The notes below the pieces were generated by a model, which had not been told where the DNA came from, ran no database searches, and saw nothing but the letters and a program-made list of their open reading frames with translations. Positions 9,242-18,059 of a stretch of DNA of 59,545 nt are shown piece by piece. The translations under genes were made by a program, and so were the position numbers. Position 1 is the first letter of the stretch. Every line of letters starts with the position of its first letter. The stretch is taken from assembly GCA_004299305.1 (NCBI GenBank), contig SCPZ01000122.1, positions 1-59,545 on the forward strand, given 5' to 3'. The DNA comes from Methylobacter sp. Its GTDB lineage: Bacteria; Pseudomonadota; Gammaproteobacteria; Methylococcales; Methylomonadaceae.

Positions 9242-10270
9242 ATGCGCCTCAAGCCCGAACAACTAGCTGCGGCGCTACAAAAGGATTTGGCGCCGGTTTA
9301 TTTTATTAGCGGCGACGAGCCGTTGCAGCAGGGCGAGATGGCCGATGCGGTCAGGGCAGCGGCGCGAAAAGCAGGTTATGATCAACGTGAGGTGCTTGTT
9401 GTTGATGCCGCATTTTCATGGAATGAATTAACGGCGTCGGCAGGTTCCTTATCGATTTTTTCCGATAAAAAAATTATCGATTTAAGATTGCCCACCGGCA
9501 CACCGGGTACTGAGGGTTCAAAGGCTTTGGTCACCTATTGCGAGCATTTGCCGGAAGATACCCTGTTACTGATTACCGCAGCAAAATTGGCCGGCGCGTC
9601 ATTAAAAGCACGCTGGTTTCAGGCTTTAGATAAGGTCGGCTGCGTTATTCAAGTCTGGCCGTTGGAAGGGCAAGACCTGATTCGCTGGTTGCAGCAAAGA
9701 ATGCAGCGGCGCGGACTACAGGCTGAAACAGAAGGCATCAAGATCCTGGCGTCCAGGATTGAAGGAAACCTATTGGCGGCCGCCCAGGAAATAGAAAAAC
9801 TTTACGTGTTATACGGCGCCTGCCAGCTCAGCAATCAACAAATTTTTGACGTGGTGGCTGACAGTTCCAGGTTCGATGTGTTTAAACTGATGGATAGCGT
9901 GCTGTCGGCCAGAGTAAACCGGATCTTAAAGATATTGTCCGGCTTGCAGGCGGAAGGCGTTGCGGCTCCAGTGGTATTATGGGCTTTGACGCGAGAAGCG
10001 CGGGTATTAATCAGAATTAAGCAGGCGCTGGCTCAAGGACAAAATAGAGCGCTGGTTTTTAAAAACAATCAAATATGGGACAAACGCCAGCAACTGGTTG
10101 GTGACGCCTTGAACAGACTGACTGATGTCGATCTAAATAACATACTGACATTGAGTGCCAAGGCGGATCGGCAGATTAAAGGCCAACAAGCAGGCGAGCC
10201 CTGGGAAACGCTGCTGGCCGTTTGCCTGATGTTTGCATCTGTCGAAGGCACGCAGCAGATACCGTCTTAA
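9242..10270 (+). CDS. holA: DNA polymerase III delta subunit
   Basis: This 342-residue clamp-loader subunit opens the beta clamp during loading onto DNA. Visible features are the N-terminal LAPVYFISGDEPLQQGEMAD (degenerate AAA+ region), the SLSIFSDKKIIDLR segment typical of HolA and a C-terminal helical collar domain. The length matches E. coli HolA (343). It follows lptE with 1 bp between stop and start, the conserved lptE-holA pair, so translational coupling is likely. Confidence 0.95.
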   Translation: MRLKPEQLAAALQKDLAPVYFISGDEPLQQGEMADAVRAAARKAGYDQREVLVVDAAFSWNELTASAGSLSIFSDKKIIDLRLPTGTPGTEGSKALVTYCEHLPEDTLLLITAAKLAGASLKARWFQALDKVGCVIQVWPLEGQDLIRWLQQRMQRRGLQAETEGIKILASRIEGNLLAAAQEIEKLYVLYGACQLSNQQIFDVVADSSRFDVFKLMDSVLSARVNRILKILSGLQAEGVAAPVVLWALTREARVLIRIKQALAQGQNRALVFKNNQIWDKRQQLVGDALNRLTDVDLNNILTLSAKADRQIKGQQAGEPWETLLAVCLMFASVEGTQQIPS

Positions 10271-10381
10271 ATGGCGCTAAAGCCTAAAAAATGCACTGTT
10301 TTTCTACACTTCACATTTGAAGAGTTAAACCCTTTCAAGAGCATTGGCGTTTCAACATAACACAGCTTGTTGTCATGCCGG

Positions 10382-11476
10382 TTATTCAATATTTGTCATA
10401 GAATCGAACAATCCATATTGCAATTCAATCTCGTGCGCACGGACAGATGTTGACGGATCATCAAGGGCTGCACGTAAATGTACATAGGCTTCCTGACGCA
10501 TCCCAAGTTCAATTAGCGCCACCGCGAGGAGAAGACGGATATAAGATCCGCCTGGACGGATATGATGGGCTGCGCTAAGCAACTCGACTGCTTGTTGCCA
10601 ATGGCCGCCATTTAACCGTTCCGCACCAAGGTCACGCAACATGTCAGCAAGTTTATAGAGGCCATCGTTATATCGCTTAACCGGCATTGCCAAGCCGACG
10701 CTAAGGAAATTATCGACCCAGTTTGCGACAGCGGCGCTAGACCACACATCCCATTCGCCATCCAACACAGATGCCGCGCAACGTTCGATATAAGACCCTG
10801 TCGGAGGCAGTTTATCCTTCGGAATACCAATGCGCCGAAAAATTTCATTCCACCAGTGTACCGCATAGCTTTCCGATGCGGCATTGACACAATGATCATA
10901 TTCCTCGGCTGTGACGAGTCGCCATGCCTCACGCCAATGGATAGGATAGAAAACCGGACTAGGCAGAACCACCACGTCGGGATAATTTGGCAGCAGTTTT
11001 GTTATCAGCTGCGGTCCAGCTTGAGCCCATCCAACATTTTTACCTAATGATACAGCCTGCTCATAGAGTTCGCCTATCAGCGGATGTCCGGGCGGGAAGC
11101 GCATTACGCCAATACTCACCGTTTTATCGTCCTCTCGTCCAACACAGACCGGCGGCAGAGAATTCATCGACCGCAGACAGAGCACATCACTGTCCGACCA
11201 TATTCCGCCACGCTCGTACAACAACTTATAGCGAAAAATATCCGCGTAGGCGGCAACACTTCCCTTTCCCGGTCCGCTCTGATACATAAATATTTCATTT
11301 GCCGGGAGCACACTCCCTGCATCCACCAGCACCGCCCCGGCAGGAAGATTTAATTCGCCGTAAGAAAATACCTCGACACGATGGCCTTGTTTCAGGAATG
11401 AAGTAATAGACAGCGTTTCGTATGCACTGAGCATTGAACCGTGCCAAAACATTCTTACAGTATTATCAGTGCTCAT
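10382..11476 (-). CDS. DXD-type glycosyltransferase (GT32-like) with C-terminal TPR-like helices
   Basis: This is a 364-residue predicted cytoplasmic sugar transferase. Residues 77-100 carry the family hallmark: an Ala-Asp helix (YADIFRYKLLYERGG), then SDSDV, the DXD motif that binds the nucleotide-sugar metal. A short-range His-Trp (AVHWWNEIF) occurs later, as in capsular/GT32 enzymes. The last ~90 residues (from ADMLRDLGAERLNGGHW) are helical and resemble one or two TPR repeats. It lies 59 bp downstream of the FG-GAP/RTX gene on the same strand, suggesting co-transcription and perhaps glycosylation of that surface protein. Donor and acceptor are not deducible. Confidence 0.7.
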   Translation of the reverse strand: MSTDNTVRMFWHGSMLSAYETLSITSFLKQGHRVEVFSYGELNLPAGAVLVDAGSVLPANEIFMYQSGPGKGSVAAYADIFRYKLLYERGGIWSDSDVLCLRSMNSLPPVCVGREDDKTVSIGVMRFPPGHPLIGELYEQAVSLGKNVGWAQAGPQLITKLLPNYPDVVVLPSPVFYPIHWREAWRLVTAEEYDHCVNAASESYAVHWWNEIFRRIGIPKDKLPPTGSYIERCAASVLDGEWDVWSSAAVANWVDNFLSVGLAMPVKRYNDGLYKLADMLRDLGAERLNGGHWQQAVELLSAAHHIRPGGSYIRLLLAVALIELGMRQEAYVHLRAALDDPSTSVRAHEIELQYGLFDSMTNIE

Positions 11477-11535
11477 AGCGTTGCTTCTTCAGGAGTTCAG
11501 GTTACAGTAACAATATGTTACAAATAGTAAGAAAG

Positions 11536-13578
11536 CTAAATAACGACAAAATCGGCAGCCGTCAGCGCCAGGTTTGAGCCTATCATGGCAATTTGTAACC
11601 CAACATCGGCACCGCTGCCATCCGCATCATAAGTCAACATACCGCTTGCAGCATCATAGATCACATAATCATTGGCATCGAGCGCTGCTGTAGCCGATAC
11701 AAAATTATCGGCATTCAACACGCCTGTTGTCAGCATACCAAACCTGAAGTTTTCTAATTGGATCGTATCATCGACTACAGAAAAGTCGGTTATTTTATCG
11801 GCATTGGCGGCTATCGGTAAGCTGCTGAACTTGAATACGTCCGAACCTGAACCGCCGGTTAGCAGATCATGCCCTCTTCCGCCGTTGAGTGTATCGTTAC
11901 CTTTGTTTCCATGTAATTTGTCATGTTCGAAACCGCCAATAAGAAAGTCGTTGCCTTCATTTCCGATGAGTGTGTTGTTGCCGTTATAATCCTCTATAAA
12001 ATCATTACCCGAGCCGCCCAACAAACTATCCGCATCCCGGCCTCCGCTCAGTGTGTCATTGCCCATGCCTCCCGATAGAGTGTCCGCCATATTATAGCCA
12101 TATAGCTGATCTGCACCGTTGCCACCGGTTAACACATCATTCTTTGAACCGCCTTGATCACCGGATAAATGCAGGGAGGTGAATAAACCATCGTCGGCAA
12201 TGGATAATTCGGCGCTAGAGACAGTGTTGTGGGTATTTAGCAATACCGAAACAGTCGAATAGCTCGCGTTCGCTGCGGCTAAATCCGTATTGCCATCGCC
12301 GTTGAAATCGGCTGCGATTACAGATGACTCATAGCCCCCCGCCTTAAAGTCAGTTTTAGCTGCAAAGCCACCGCTGCCGTCGCCTGACAATACCGAAACA
12401 GTGCCAGTGGTACTGTTCGCTGTAGCTAAATCCGTATTTCCGTCGCCATTGAAATCGGCTGCGGTTATTGATTTTGGATAAGCGCCCACCTTAAAGTCAG
12501 CTTTAGCGGCAAAGCCACCGCTGCCGTCGCCTAATAGTACCGCAACAGTGTCAGAGTGAATCACTGAGGCTAAATCCGTATTACCGTCGCCGTTGAAGTC
12601 GGCTGCGGTTATTGATTGTGGATAAGTTCCCACCTTAAAGTCAGTTTTAGCAGCAAAGCCACCGTTGCCGTCGCCTAACCATACCGAAACAGATCTAGTG
12701 AAACTGTTCGCATTTGCCAAATCCACATTACCATCACCGTTAAAGTCAGCTACGATGACTGATGTTGGCAAATTTCCAGCTTCGAAATCAGTTTTTGTAG
12801 TAAAGCCACCGCTGCCGTTTCCTAACAGTACAGAAATAGTGTGTTTGCGATAGTTCGCTGTAGCTAAATCCGTATTACCGTCGCCGTTGAAGTCGGCTGT
12901 AGTTATTGATAGAGGATGACCTTCCAGCCTAGAGTAAATTTTAGTGGCAAAGCCGCCGTTGCCGTCGCCTAACAATACCGAAACTCCGTTATTGATCATT
13001 GCGGCCAAATCAGCATGATCATCGCCATTGAAATCGGCTACGATGACTGATCCTTTTCCCACCCAAAAATCAGTTTTAACAGTAAAGCCACCGTTGCCCT
13101 TGCCTAAGCGTACCGAGACGGTGCCATCGTGATAGTTGCTATAAGAGCTTGTGAGCAAATCCGCATTGCCATCGCCGTTGAAGTCGGCGGTGGTTACCGA
13201 GTATGCATTCCCCATCTTAAACTCAGTAGCTTTAGAAAATACTGCAAATGCGCTTTCTACATCATAGCTAGTCGAAGCCGCGACATTAATGCTCACGATT
13301 TCATCAGGGTCGGCAACTTTGTCGCCAGTCGCTACCAGATTTAATGTAGCCGTGGTTGCGCCTGCGGCAATGGTAAAATTGCGTGCAGTAACGGCGCTAA
13401 GATTCTCCCCTGCGGTAAAAATGTAATCCTTGTTAAGAGTAGCCGTGCTATGAGCAGTGCTGTAGTCCACTGTTAAGCCGCCCTCAGGCGCCGGAGCATC
13501 TAAGGTAATCAGAAAAGTGCCGGTTGCGCCCTCGATAGGCGATGTGCCGGGGGTTAAAGTGATTTTAGGCAATGCCAT
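11536..13578 (-). CDS. Calx-beta / FG-GAP propeller / RTX secreted protein
   Basis: This is a 680-residue extracellular protein without a Sec signal. Domains in order: a Calx-beta domain (residues 1-~105, with KVADPDEIVSI); seven FG-GAP/VCBS blades of about 45 residues, each with a calcium loop of the DFNGDGNxDL type (third loop residue varied only in the second blade, DFNGDDHADL); then glycine-rich RTX nonapeptides (GGNGADQLYG, GGMGNDTLSGG, GGSGNDF) and a serralysin-like C-terminal domain ending SNLALTAADFVVI. Seven blades fit an integrin-type propeller. RTX plus a hydrophobic tail points to type I secretion, but no ABC/MFP pair is in the window. The ATG at 13578 follows GGAGAACAAC; a TTG four codons upstream overlaps that ribosome site and is rejected. 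The downstream neighbour is a glycosyltransferase. Confidence 0.85.
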   Translation of the reverse strand: MALPKITLTPGTSPIEGATGTFLITLDAPAPEGGLTVDYSTAHSTATLNKDYIFTAGENLSAVTARNFTIAAGATTATLNLVATGDKVADPDEIVSINVAASTSYDVESAFAVFSKATEFKMGNAYSVTTADFNGDGNADLLTSSYSNYHDGTVSVRLGKGNGGFTVKTDFWVGKGSVIVADFNGDDHADLAAMINNGVSVLLGDGNGGFATKIYSRLEGHPLSITTADFNGDGNTDLATANYRKHTISVLLGNGSGGFTTKTDFEAGNLPTSVIVADFNGDGNVDLANANSFTRSVSVWLGDGNGGFAAKTDFKVGTYPQSITAADFNGDGNTDLASVIHSDTVAVLLGDGSGGFAAKADFKVGAYPKSITAADFNGDGNTDLATANSTTGTVSVLSGDGSGGFAAKTDFKAGGYESSVIAADFNGDGNTDLAAANASYSTVSVLLNTHNTVSSAELSIADDGLFTSLHLSGDQGGSKNDVLTGGNGADQLYGYNMADTLSGGMGNDTLSGGRDADSLLGGSGNDFIEDYNGNNTLIGNEGNDFLIGGFEHDKLHGNKGNDTLNGGRGHDLLTGGSGSDVFKFSSLPIAANADKITDFSVVDDTIQLENFRFGMLTTGVLNADNFVSATAALDANDYVIYDAASGMLTYDADGSGADVGLQIAMIGSNLALTAADFVVI

Positions 13579-13806
13579 GTTGTTCTCCAAGTGTCTGTAA
13601 AAAATATCAGGTAATCGTTAATTTTAGGGGCTTCATCAGGGGGCGAGTCGATAACCTTGGTTAGTTGCTTGACTCATGGCTATGGTCTTTTTTGCCGTAT
13701 TAGTGAACAGTGAGCGCCTGCCAAGGCGGTTGATTCCGAATGCTAATGAAGAGTGCTTTATACGCTAATACCGATACATTTCCCACCTTTAAATTATTGT
13801 TATCAG

Positions 13807-13858
13807 GAGTGCTGATGCAGAACAACGTTTATAGCTTGTTTTTATTACCATGAAGATA
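13807..13858. repeat. 52-bp repeat shared with 38635-38687
   Basis: This segment, from GAGTGCTGATGCAG to TACCATGAAGATA, matches the reverse complement of 38635-38687 at all but three positions plus one inserted T. It lies directly next to the stem-loops of the IS200-type element. In the other copy it forms the end of a transposase-like fragment, so it is probably a relic of a mobile element that served as the IS200 landing site. The rest of the gap 13579-13806 contains no gene that I can support. Confidence 0.7.
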
Positions 13859-13867
13859 GTCAAAATA

Positions 13868-14400
13868 CCTCCGGCAAAGCCGGAGGCTTGTAAATGTGAA
13901 CCGCTCAAAGCGGGTTAAAATACGTGCCACCTGAAAGGTGGCGGTGTTCTAAAACAGACTCAGTTGCTCAATCCGCTTATCCTCTTCTTCCTGATTCTTG
14001 ATGTACTCACGAACTGCTTCCTCATCTTTGCCGACTGTTGAAACATAGTAGCCTCTCGCCCAGAAACTTTGCCCTGTGAAGTTTTTCCTCCGCCCCATGT
14101 AGTTGCGGGCTATGGCAATTGCGCTTTTGCCCTTGATGAAACCGACCACTTGCGACACGGAATACTTGGGCGGGATCGAAATCAAAATGTGCACGTGGTC
14201 GGACACCAAATGGCCCTCCAATATCCTGCACTCTTTTTGCGCAGCCAAATCTTTCAACAGTTCACCCAAATGCTTCCTGAGCTCTCTGTAAAGGGTTTTC
14301 TTCCTGTATTTGGGTATCCAAACCACGTGGTACTTACATTCCCATTTTGTATGTTTTAAACTTTCTGCTGGATTCATCGTTTGTTTCCTCAATCTTTAGA
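13868..14400 (-). mobile_element. IS200-type insertion sequence with three 3' stem-loops
   Basis: The element consists of the single tnpA gene (13949-14392, minus strand) and, downstream of it, three consecutive hairpins: CCTCCGGC-AAA-GCCGGAGG (13868-13886), an imperfect AACCGCT/AGCGGGTT stem (about 13899-13916) and GCCACCT-GAA-AGGTGGC (13926-13942). IS200/IS605 elements are recognised by their transposase through subterminal hairpins instead of terminal inverted repeats. Exact ends cannot be fixed from one copy. The left end lies within about 30 bp of the IS3-type element. Confidence 0.7.
13949..14392 (-). CDS. tnpA: IS200-family HUH/Y1 transposase TnpA
   Basis: This is a 147-residue single-strand DNA transposase. 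The HUH motif is HVH at 66-68 (SDHVHILI), and the catalytic tyrosine is in the terminal helix, VREYIKNQEEE (Tyr130). Length and motif order are complete, so the protein is potentially active. The real start may be the Met at residue 6 (MNPAESLKHT), as the first five residues are not typical. IS200 elements usually carry only this gene, as here; there is no accompanying tnpB. Confidence 0.92.
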   Translation of the reverse strand: MRKQTMNPAESLKHTKWECKYHVVWIPKYRKKTLYRELRKHLGELLKDLAAQKECRILEGHLVSDHVHILISIPPKYSVSQVVGFIKGKSAIAIARNYMGRRKNFTGQSFWARGYYVSTVGKDEEAVREYIKNQEEEDKRIEQLSLF

Positions 14401-14475
14401 ACTTTAGGCGGTGAAATGGTTTAATAAAACCGGACACTTCTAAAGACAGATTTATAATGTCAACAGAGGTGAAAA

Positions 14476-14787
14476 ATGAGCGATCAAAATAAGCATAAAC
14501 GACCCAAATACACGATTCAATTTAAACAAGATGCTGCCAAGCTAGTTAACGAAAAAGGTTATACGCATAAGCAGGCAGCGGAAAATTTAGGTATTTCACT
14601 GACGGCTCTCGGACGCTGGGTAAGAGCCGAAAAAGCCCCCACAATTGCTTCGACAACCAAGAAAAAAGTTTTGAATTTGACGGATCAAGACGAACTATCA
14701 CGCTTACGTAAAGAAGTTGAACAATTGCGAATGGAGCGCGAAATATTAAAAAAGGCCGCAGTCTTCTTTGCGACAGAACTCCAATAA
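14476..14787 (+). CDS. IS3-family transposase OrfA
   Basis: This is a 103-residue DNA-binding subunit. It has a helix-turn-helix (YTHKQAAENLGISLTALGRW) and a C-terminal leucine-zipper-like helix (LSRLRKEVEQLRMEREILKK), as in IS3 OrfA proteins. A slippery A6G sequence around 14746-14755 would let ribosomes shift into the orfB frame to give the OrfAB transposase. The start is preceded by GAGGTG at a usual distance. Confidence 0.9.
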   Translation: MSDQNKHKRPKYTIQFKQDAAKLVNEKGYTHKQAAENLGISLTALGRWVRAEKAPTIASTTKKKVLNLTDQDELSRLRKEVEQLRMEREILKKAAVFFATELQ

Positions 14788-14831
14788 AATACGGCTTTAT
14801 TCGAGAGCAACAGAAGACTTTTCCAATTACC

Positions 14832-15653
14832 GTGCTTTGTAAAGTCATGGAGGTAAGTACCAGTGCTTTTTATGCGTGGATTAAAACACCTGAAGATACA
14901 GACAAAAAAATATTGAAAAAACAGCTTGAAACCAAGGCGGTTCAGCTATTTGAAGAGAATAAAAAGATTTATGGTTCTCGCCGTTTATCTGAAGCCTTCA
15001 TAAAAGAAGACTTCCAGGTTGGTCGCTATAAAGCGAAACAATTGATGAAAAAATTGGGATTGAAACCGCGCTATCCAAAACGGTTCAAGGTCACCACTGA
15101 CAGCAACCATAATGATGCAATTTCTCCTAATCTATTGAATAGGAAGTTTGACGTTACTATGCCCAACAAGGTCTGGACGACTGATATTACTTACGTTTGG
15201 ACGCTTGAAGGCTGGCTCTATGTTGTCGTTGTCATCGATTTATTTTCCAGGCAAGTAGTGGGCTGGTCAATTGATGACCACATGCGGACTTCGCTGTGTG
15301 TCAATGCGCTACAGATGGCATTTTGGAGGCGAAAGCCCGACCCTGGCCTACAGCATCATTCTGATCGGGGCAGCCAATACGCAAGCCATGAATACAGGGA
15401 ACATTTGAAGATGATGAAGATGCAACAAAGCATGAGCCGCAAAGGCGACTGTTAGGATAATTCACCAACAGAGCGATTTTTCCGTAGCTTAAAGCACGAG
15501 CAACTTAACTACGAGAAATTCAAGACAAAAGAGGCGGCAAAGCTGAGTATTATTGATTATTTGGCTTTTTATAATGGTAAACGCATACACTCAAAACTAA
15601 GTTATCAATCCCCGCTTGAATTTGAGCGGGAATTCTATAAGAAGACTGCTTAA
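14832..15653 (+). pseudogene. IS3-family transposase OrfB, interrupted by an in-frame amber codon
   Basis: This is an rve-type DDE integrase domain in the -1 frame relative to orfA. The first catalytic Asp is in WTTDITYVW, the second in HHSDRGSQY. Translation stops at a TAG (15453-15455) exactly where the conserved Trp of the GDCWDN motif belongs. The same frame then continues for 66 codons with DNSPTERFFRSLKHEQL, containing the third catalytic residue (Glu), to a normal TAA at 15651-15653. A single TGG-to-TAG change therefore removes the catalytic Glu. The copy is probably dead unless the amber codon is read through. Confidence 0.88.
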
Positions 15654-15803
15654 GAAAGTGTCCGGTTTTAGTTGACCATTACATTACAAAATGGTTCATA
15701 ATTTACAGCCGGGTAGATGTCCGGTAGTCTGAGGTGCGCACAACGTACCTGGCTTTTATTGTTGTCATACAACACACACTTGTTTTTGATTGGGGAGACG
15801 CGC

Positions 15804-16940
15804 TTGGAAGCAAATTGGGCCAAAGGCTATAAAACCGGACGGCGTAAGCTAGTTACGGTTCTGGACAAAATGGTTGCCTTGGATTTATTAAGGACATTGC
15901 TGGCAGTTTGGTCGGTGATTGTCGTTATTATCGTCAGCCGACAGTTTATCAGGATTCTTGACCGGGCTGTTGAAGGGCAGGTATCCCAGCAAACCCTGTT
16001 GAGCGTTCTGGGTTTGAAAATGATTGTTGCCAGCGCCTCTTTCTTGCCGGCGGCCTTGTTTATGGCGGTGCTGATGGTTTTGGGCCGGATGTACCGGGAT
16101 CAGGAAATGTCGGCAGTGGCTTCCGCAGGAGGCGGTGCGAGGACCGTCTATCGAGCTATATTCCTGCTGGTTTTCCCTTTAACGGTGTTGGCGACCGGTT
16201 TGTCATTCTACGTCTCACCTTGGGCGGAAGCCATGATGGATCAAATGATGCATCAGGATAAGGAATCGGCAGATCTCAGGGGCATTGCCGCCGGGAAATT
16301 CAGTGAATACAGCCAAGGGGACCTGGTTTTTTATGTGGAAAAGATTGATGACGATAAAAAAATGCACCAGGTTTTTGTGCAGCACCGGCAAGGAAGTCGT
16401 CTGGCGATTATGAATGCCGAAGCGGGCAGGCTGGAAGACTTGCCTGACGGGCGCTACATCATTTTGGAAAAGGGTGAGCGCATTCAGGGACAGCCGGGAA
16501 GCGTAAATTTTGTGCTTGAACAGTTTGTCGAATACGCCGTGAGAATAGAAGCCAAAGAATCAGCCGTTAAATTTGGCAAGGAGTCGGTGCCTTCCAATGC
16601 CTTGATAGGGTCCGACCGGATCATCGATATTGCCGAATTGCAGCGCCGGTTTTCTATTCCTATGGGCATAATGTTGCTTAGTTTTATTGCCGTGCCTTTG
16701 GCCCAGATGTCGCCTCGCGGCGGCGTTTACGGGAATATGCTGGTTGGATTCCTGATCTATTTTAGTTACGGGAATCTTATTCGAGTCAGCCAGAGTTGGG
16801 TCATAAATCAAACTATCCCGGCATGGTTGGGGGTTTTTGGTGTCAATACGCTGTTGTTGCTAATAGGCGGGATTTTATTGGCAAGATTATACGGATGGCA
16901 ATGGCTTGTTATGAAAATTAGGGAAAAGGTAACAAAGTGA
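15804..16940 (+). CDS. lptF: LPS export permease LptF
   Basis: This is one of the two permease subunits of the LptB2FG ABC transporter, which extracts lipopolysaccharide from the inner membrane. It has YjgP/YjgQ topology: three N-terminal helices, a periplasmic beta-jellyroll domain (roughly residues 115-255 from this start), and three C-terminal helices. The chosen TTG (15804) follows GGGGAG at 15792-15797 and gives 378 residues, close to the family length. The open frame upstream to 15717 lacks family features. The IS3-type element ends only about 130 bp upstream, so the native promoter may be displaced. It overlaps lptG by 4 bp. Confidence 0.88.
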   Translation: MEANWAKGYKTGRRKLVTVLDKMVALDLLRTLLAVWSVIVVIIVSRQFIRILDRAVEGQVSQQTLLSVLGLKMIVASASFLPAALFMAVLMVLGRMYRDQEMSAVASAGGGARTVYRAIFLLVFPLTVLATGLSFYVSPWAEAMMDQMMHQDKESADLRGIAAGKFSEYSQGDLVFYVEKIDDDKKMHQVFVQHRQGSRLAIMNAEAGRLEDLPDGRYIILEKGERIQGQPGSVNFVLEQFVEYAVRIEAKESAVKFGKESVPSNALIGSDRIIDIAELQRRFSIPMGIMLLSFIAVPLAQMSPRGGVYGNMLVGFLIYFSYGNLIRVSQSWVINQTIPAWLGVFGVNTLLLLIGGILLARLYGWQWLVMKIREKVTK

Positions 16941-18010
16941 ATGTACTAACAGGCTATATAGTCAGGGAAATATTAAAGGGTTCTTTGGTTGCTGTTTTAT
17001 TATTATTGACCTTATTCAACCTGTTTACCTTCAGTGACCAGCTAAAGGATCTGGGTAAAGGACACTACGGCTTAACGGAGATATTTTATTATCTTGCGCT
17101 AACCTCGCCTTCGGTTTTTTATGAGTTGATGCCGGCATCTGCGTTATTAGGCAGTTTGTTTATATTGGGGGCGATGGGTAATAATCGCGAGCTTATTGCG
17201 ATGCAAGCCGCCGGTTTATCGATTTTGGGGATTATTAGGGCGGTTATGCTGGCTGGCGGCATTTTAGTCGTAATCTCAATATTGGTCGGTGAATTTGTCG
17301 CCCCGGTAGCCGAGCGGGCCGCGCAGATGATTAAGGTTACCGCCCAGAATGAGCAGGTTGTTATGAATGCAAAATATGGACTCTGGCTGAGGGAAGGCAA
17401 AAAATTCATTAATGTGCGAAAAATACAAGATGACGGAAACCTGGCTGACATTAGTATTTATGAGCTGGATGACCAGCGGCATTTGCGTTATTCAACACAT
17501 GCGGAAAAAGCGACTTTTCAAGGCAATCAGCAATGGAAATTAGAGCAAATCAAGCAATCCGGCATTTCAACAGAGCAGATGACGGTAAGCAACCAAAGCG
17601 AGCAAATATGGCAATCAAGCGTGGCTCCCGATTTATTGGAGATTGTTGTCGTCAGTCCGCATGATTTATCCATGTATGATTTGGCGATGTATATTGATTT
17701 TTTAAAGGATAATCATCAAAAATCGCACGAGTTTGAACTGGCTTTCTGGGGGCGAGTAGTCAACCCCCTAGTTGTTTTGGTTATGCTGTTGGTGTCCGCG
17801 CCTTTTGTTATCGGCGTTAAACGCGGCATTAACGTTGGCGGAAGGATGATGATAGGTGTTGTGATCGGTATGGGTTTTAATATTATCGATAAAATCGTCG
17901 GTCATCTCGGGCTGATTTATGATCTTAATCCGCCGTTAATGGCCGTTCTTCCCAGTTTTGCTGTTTTAGTGTTGGCGCTGTTTGCGTTGAGTCGGGTACA
18001 GGCGGCGTAA
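16937..18010 (+). CDS. lptG: LPS export permease LptG
   Basis: This is the second permease subunit of the LptB2FG transporter, 357 residues. It has the same six-helix plus periplasmic jellyroll architecture: MNVLTGYIVREILKG and two more helices, a soluble part with YGLWLREGKKFINVR (characteristic of LptG), and a C-terminal helix set with PFVIGVKRG. It starts with GTG inside the lptF stop (GTGA overlap), which ties its translation to lptF. lptB and the rest of the bridge genes are elsewhere. Confidence 0.93.
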   Translation: MNVLTGYIVREILKGSLVAVLLLLTLFNLFTFSDQLKDLGKGHYGLTEIFYYLALTSPSVFYELMPASALLGSLFILGAMGNNRELIAMQAAGLSILGIIRAVMLAGGILVVISILVGEFVAPVAERAAQMIKVTAQNEQVVMNAKYGLWLREGKKFINVRKIQDDGNLADISIYELDDQRHLRYSTHAEKATFQGNQQWKLEQIKQSGISTEQMTVSNQSEQIWQSSVAPDLLEIVVVSPHDLSMYDLAMYIDFLKDNHQKSHEFELAFWGRVVNPLVVLVMLLVSAPFVIGVKRGINVGGRMMIGVVIGMGFNIIDKIVGHLGLIYDLNPPLMAVLPSFAVLVLALFALSRVQAA

Positions 18011-18059
18011 AATCATCCCGCTTTAAATTAGAATCCAAAATGAGTGAATCGAGGATAGG

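Larger units (their letters stand above)
14425..15670 (+). mobile_element. IS3-family insertion sequence (1246 bp)
   Basis: The element is bounded by inverted repeats: TAAAACCGGACACTT at the left (about 14425-14439) and its reverse complement AAGTGTCCGGTTTTA at the right (15656-15670). It holds orfA and, in the -1 frame, orfB. An A6G run (ATTAAAAAAGG, about 14746-14755) near the end of orfA is a plausible -1 ribosomal slippage site. I could not identify a convincing target duplication. It is inserted between the IS200-type element and lptF. Confidence 0.85.
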
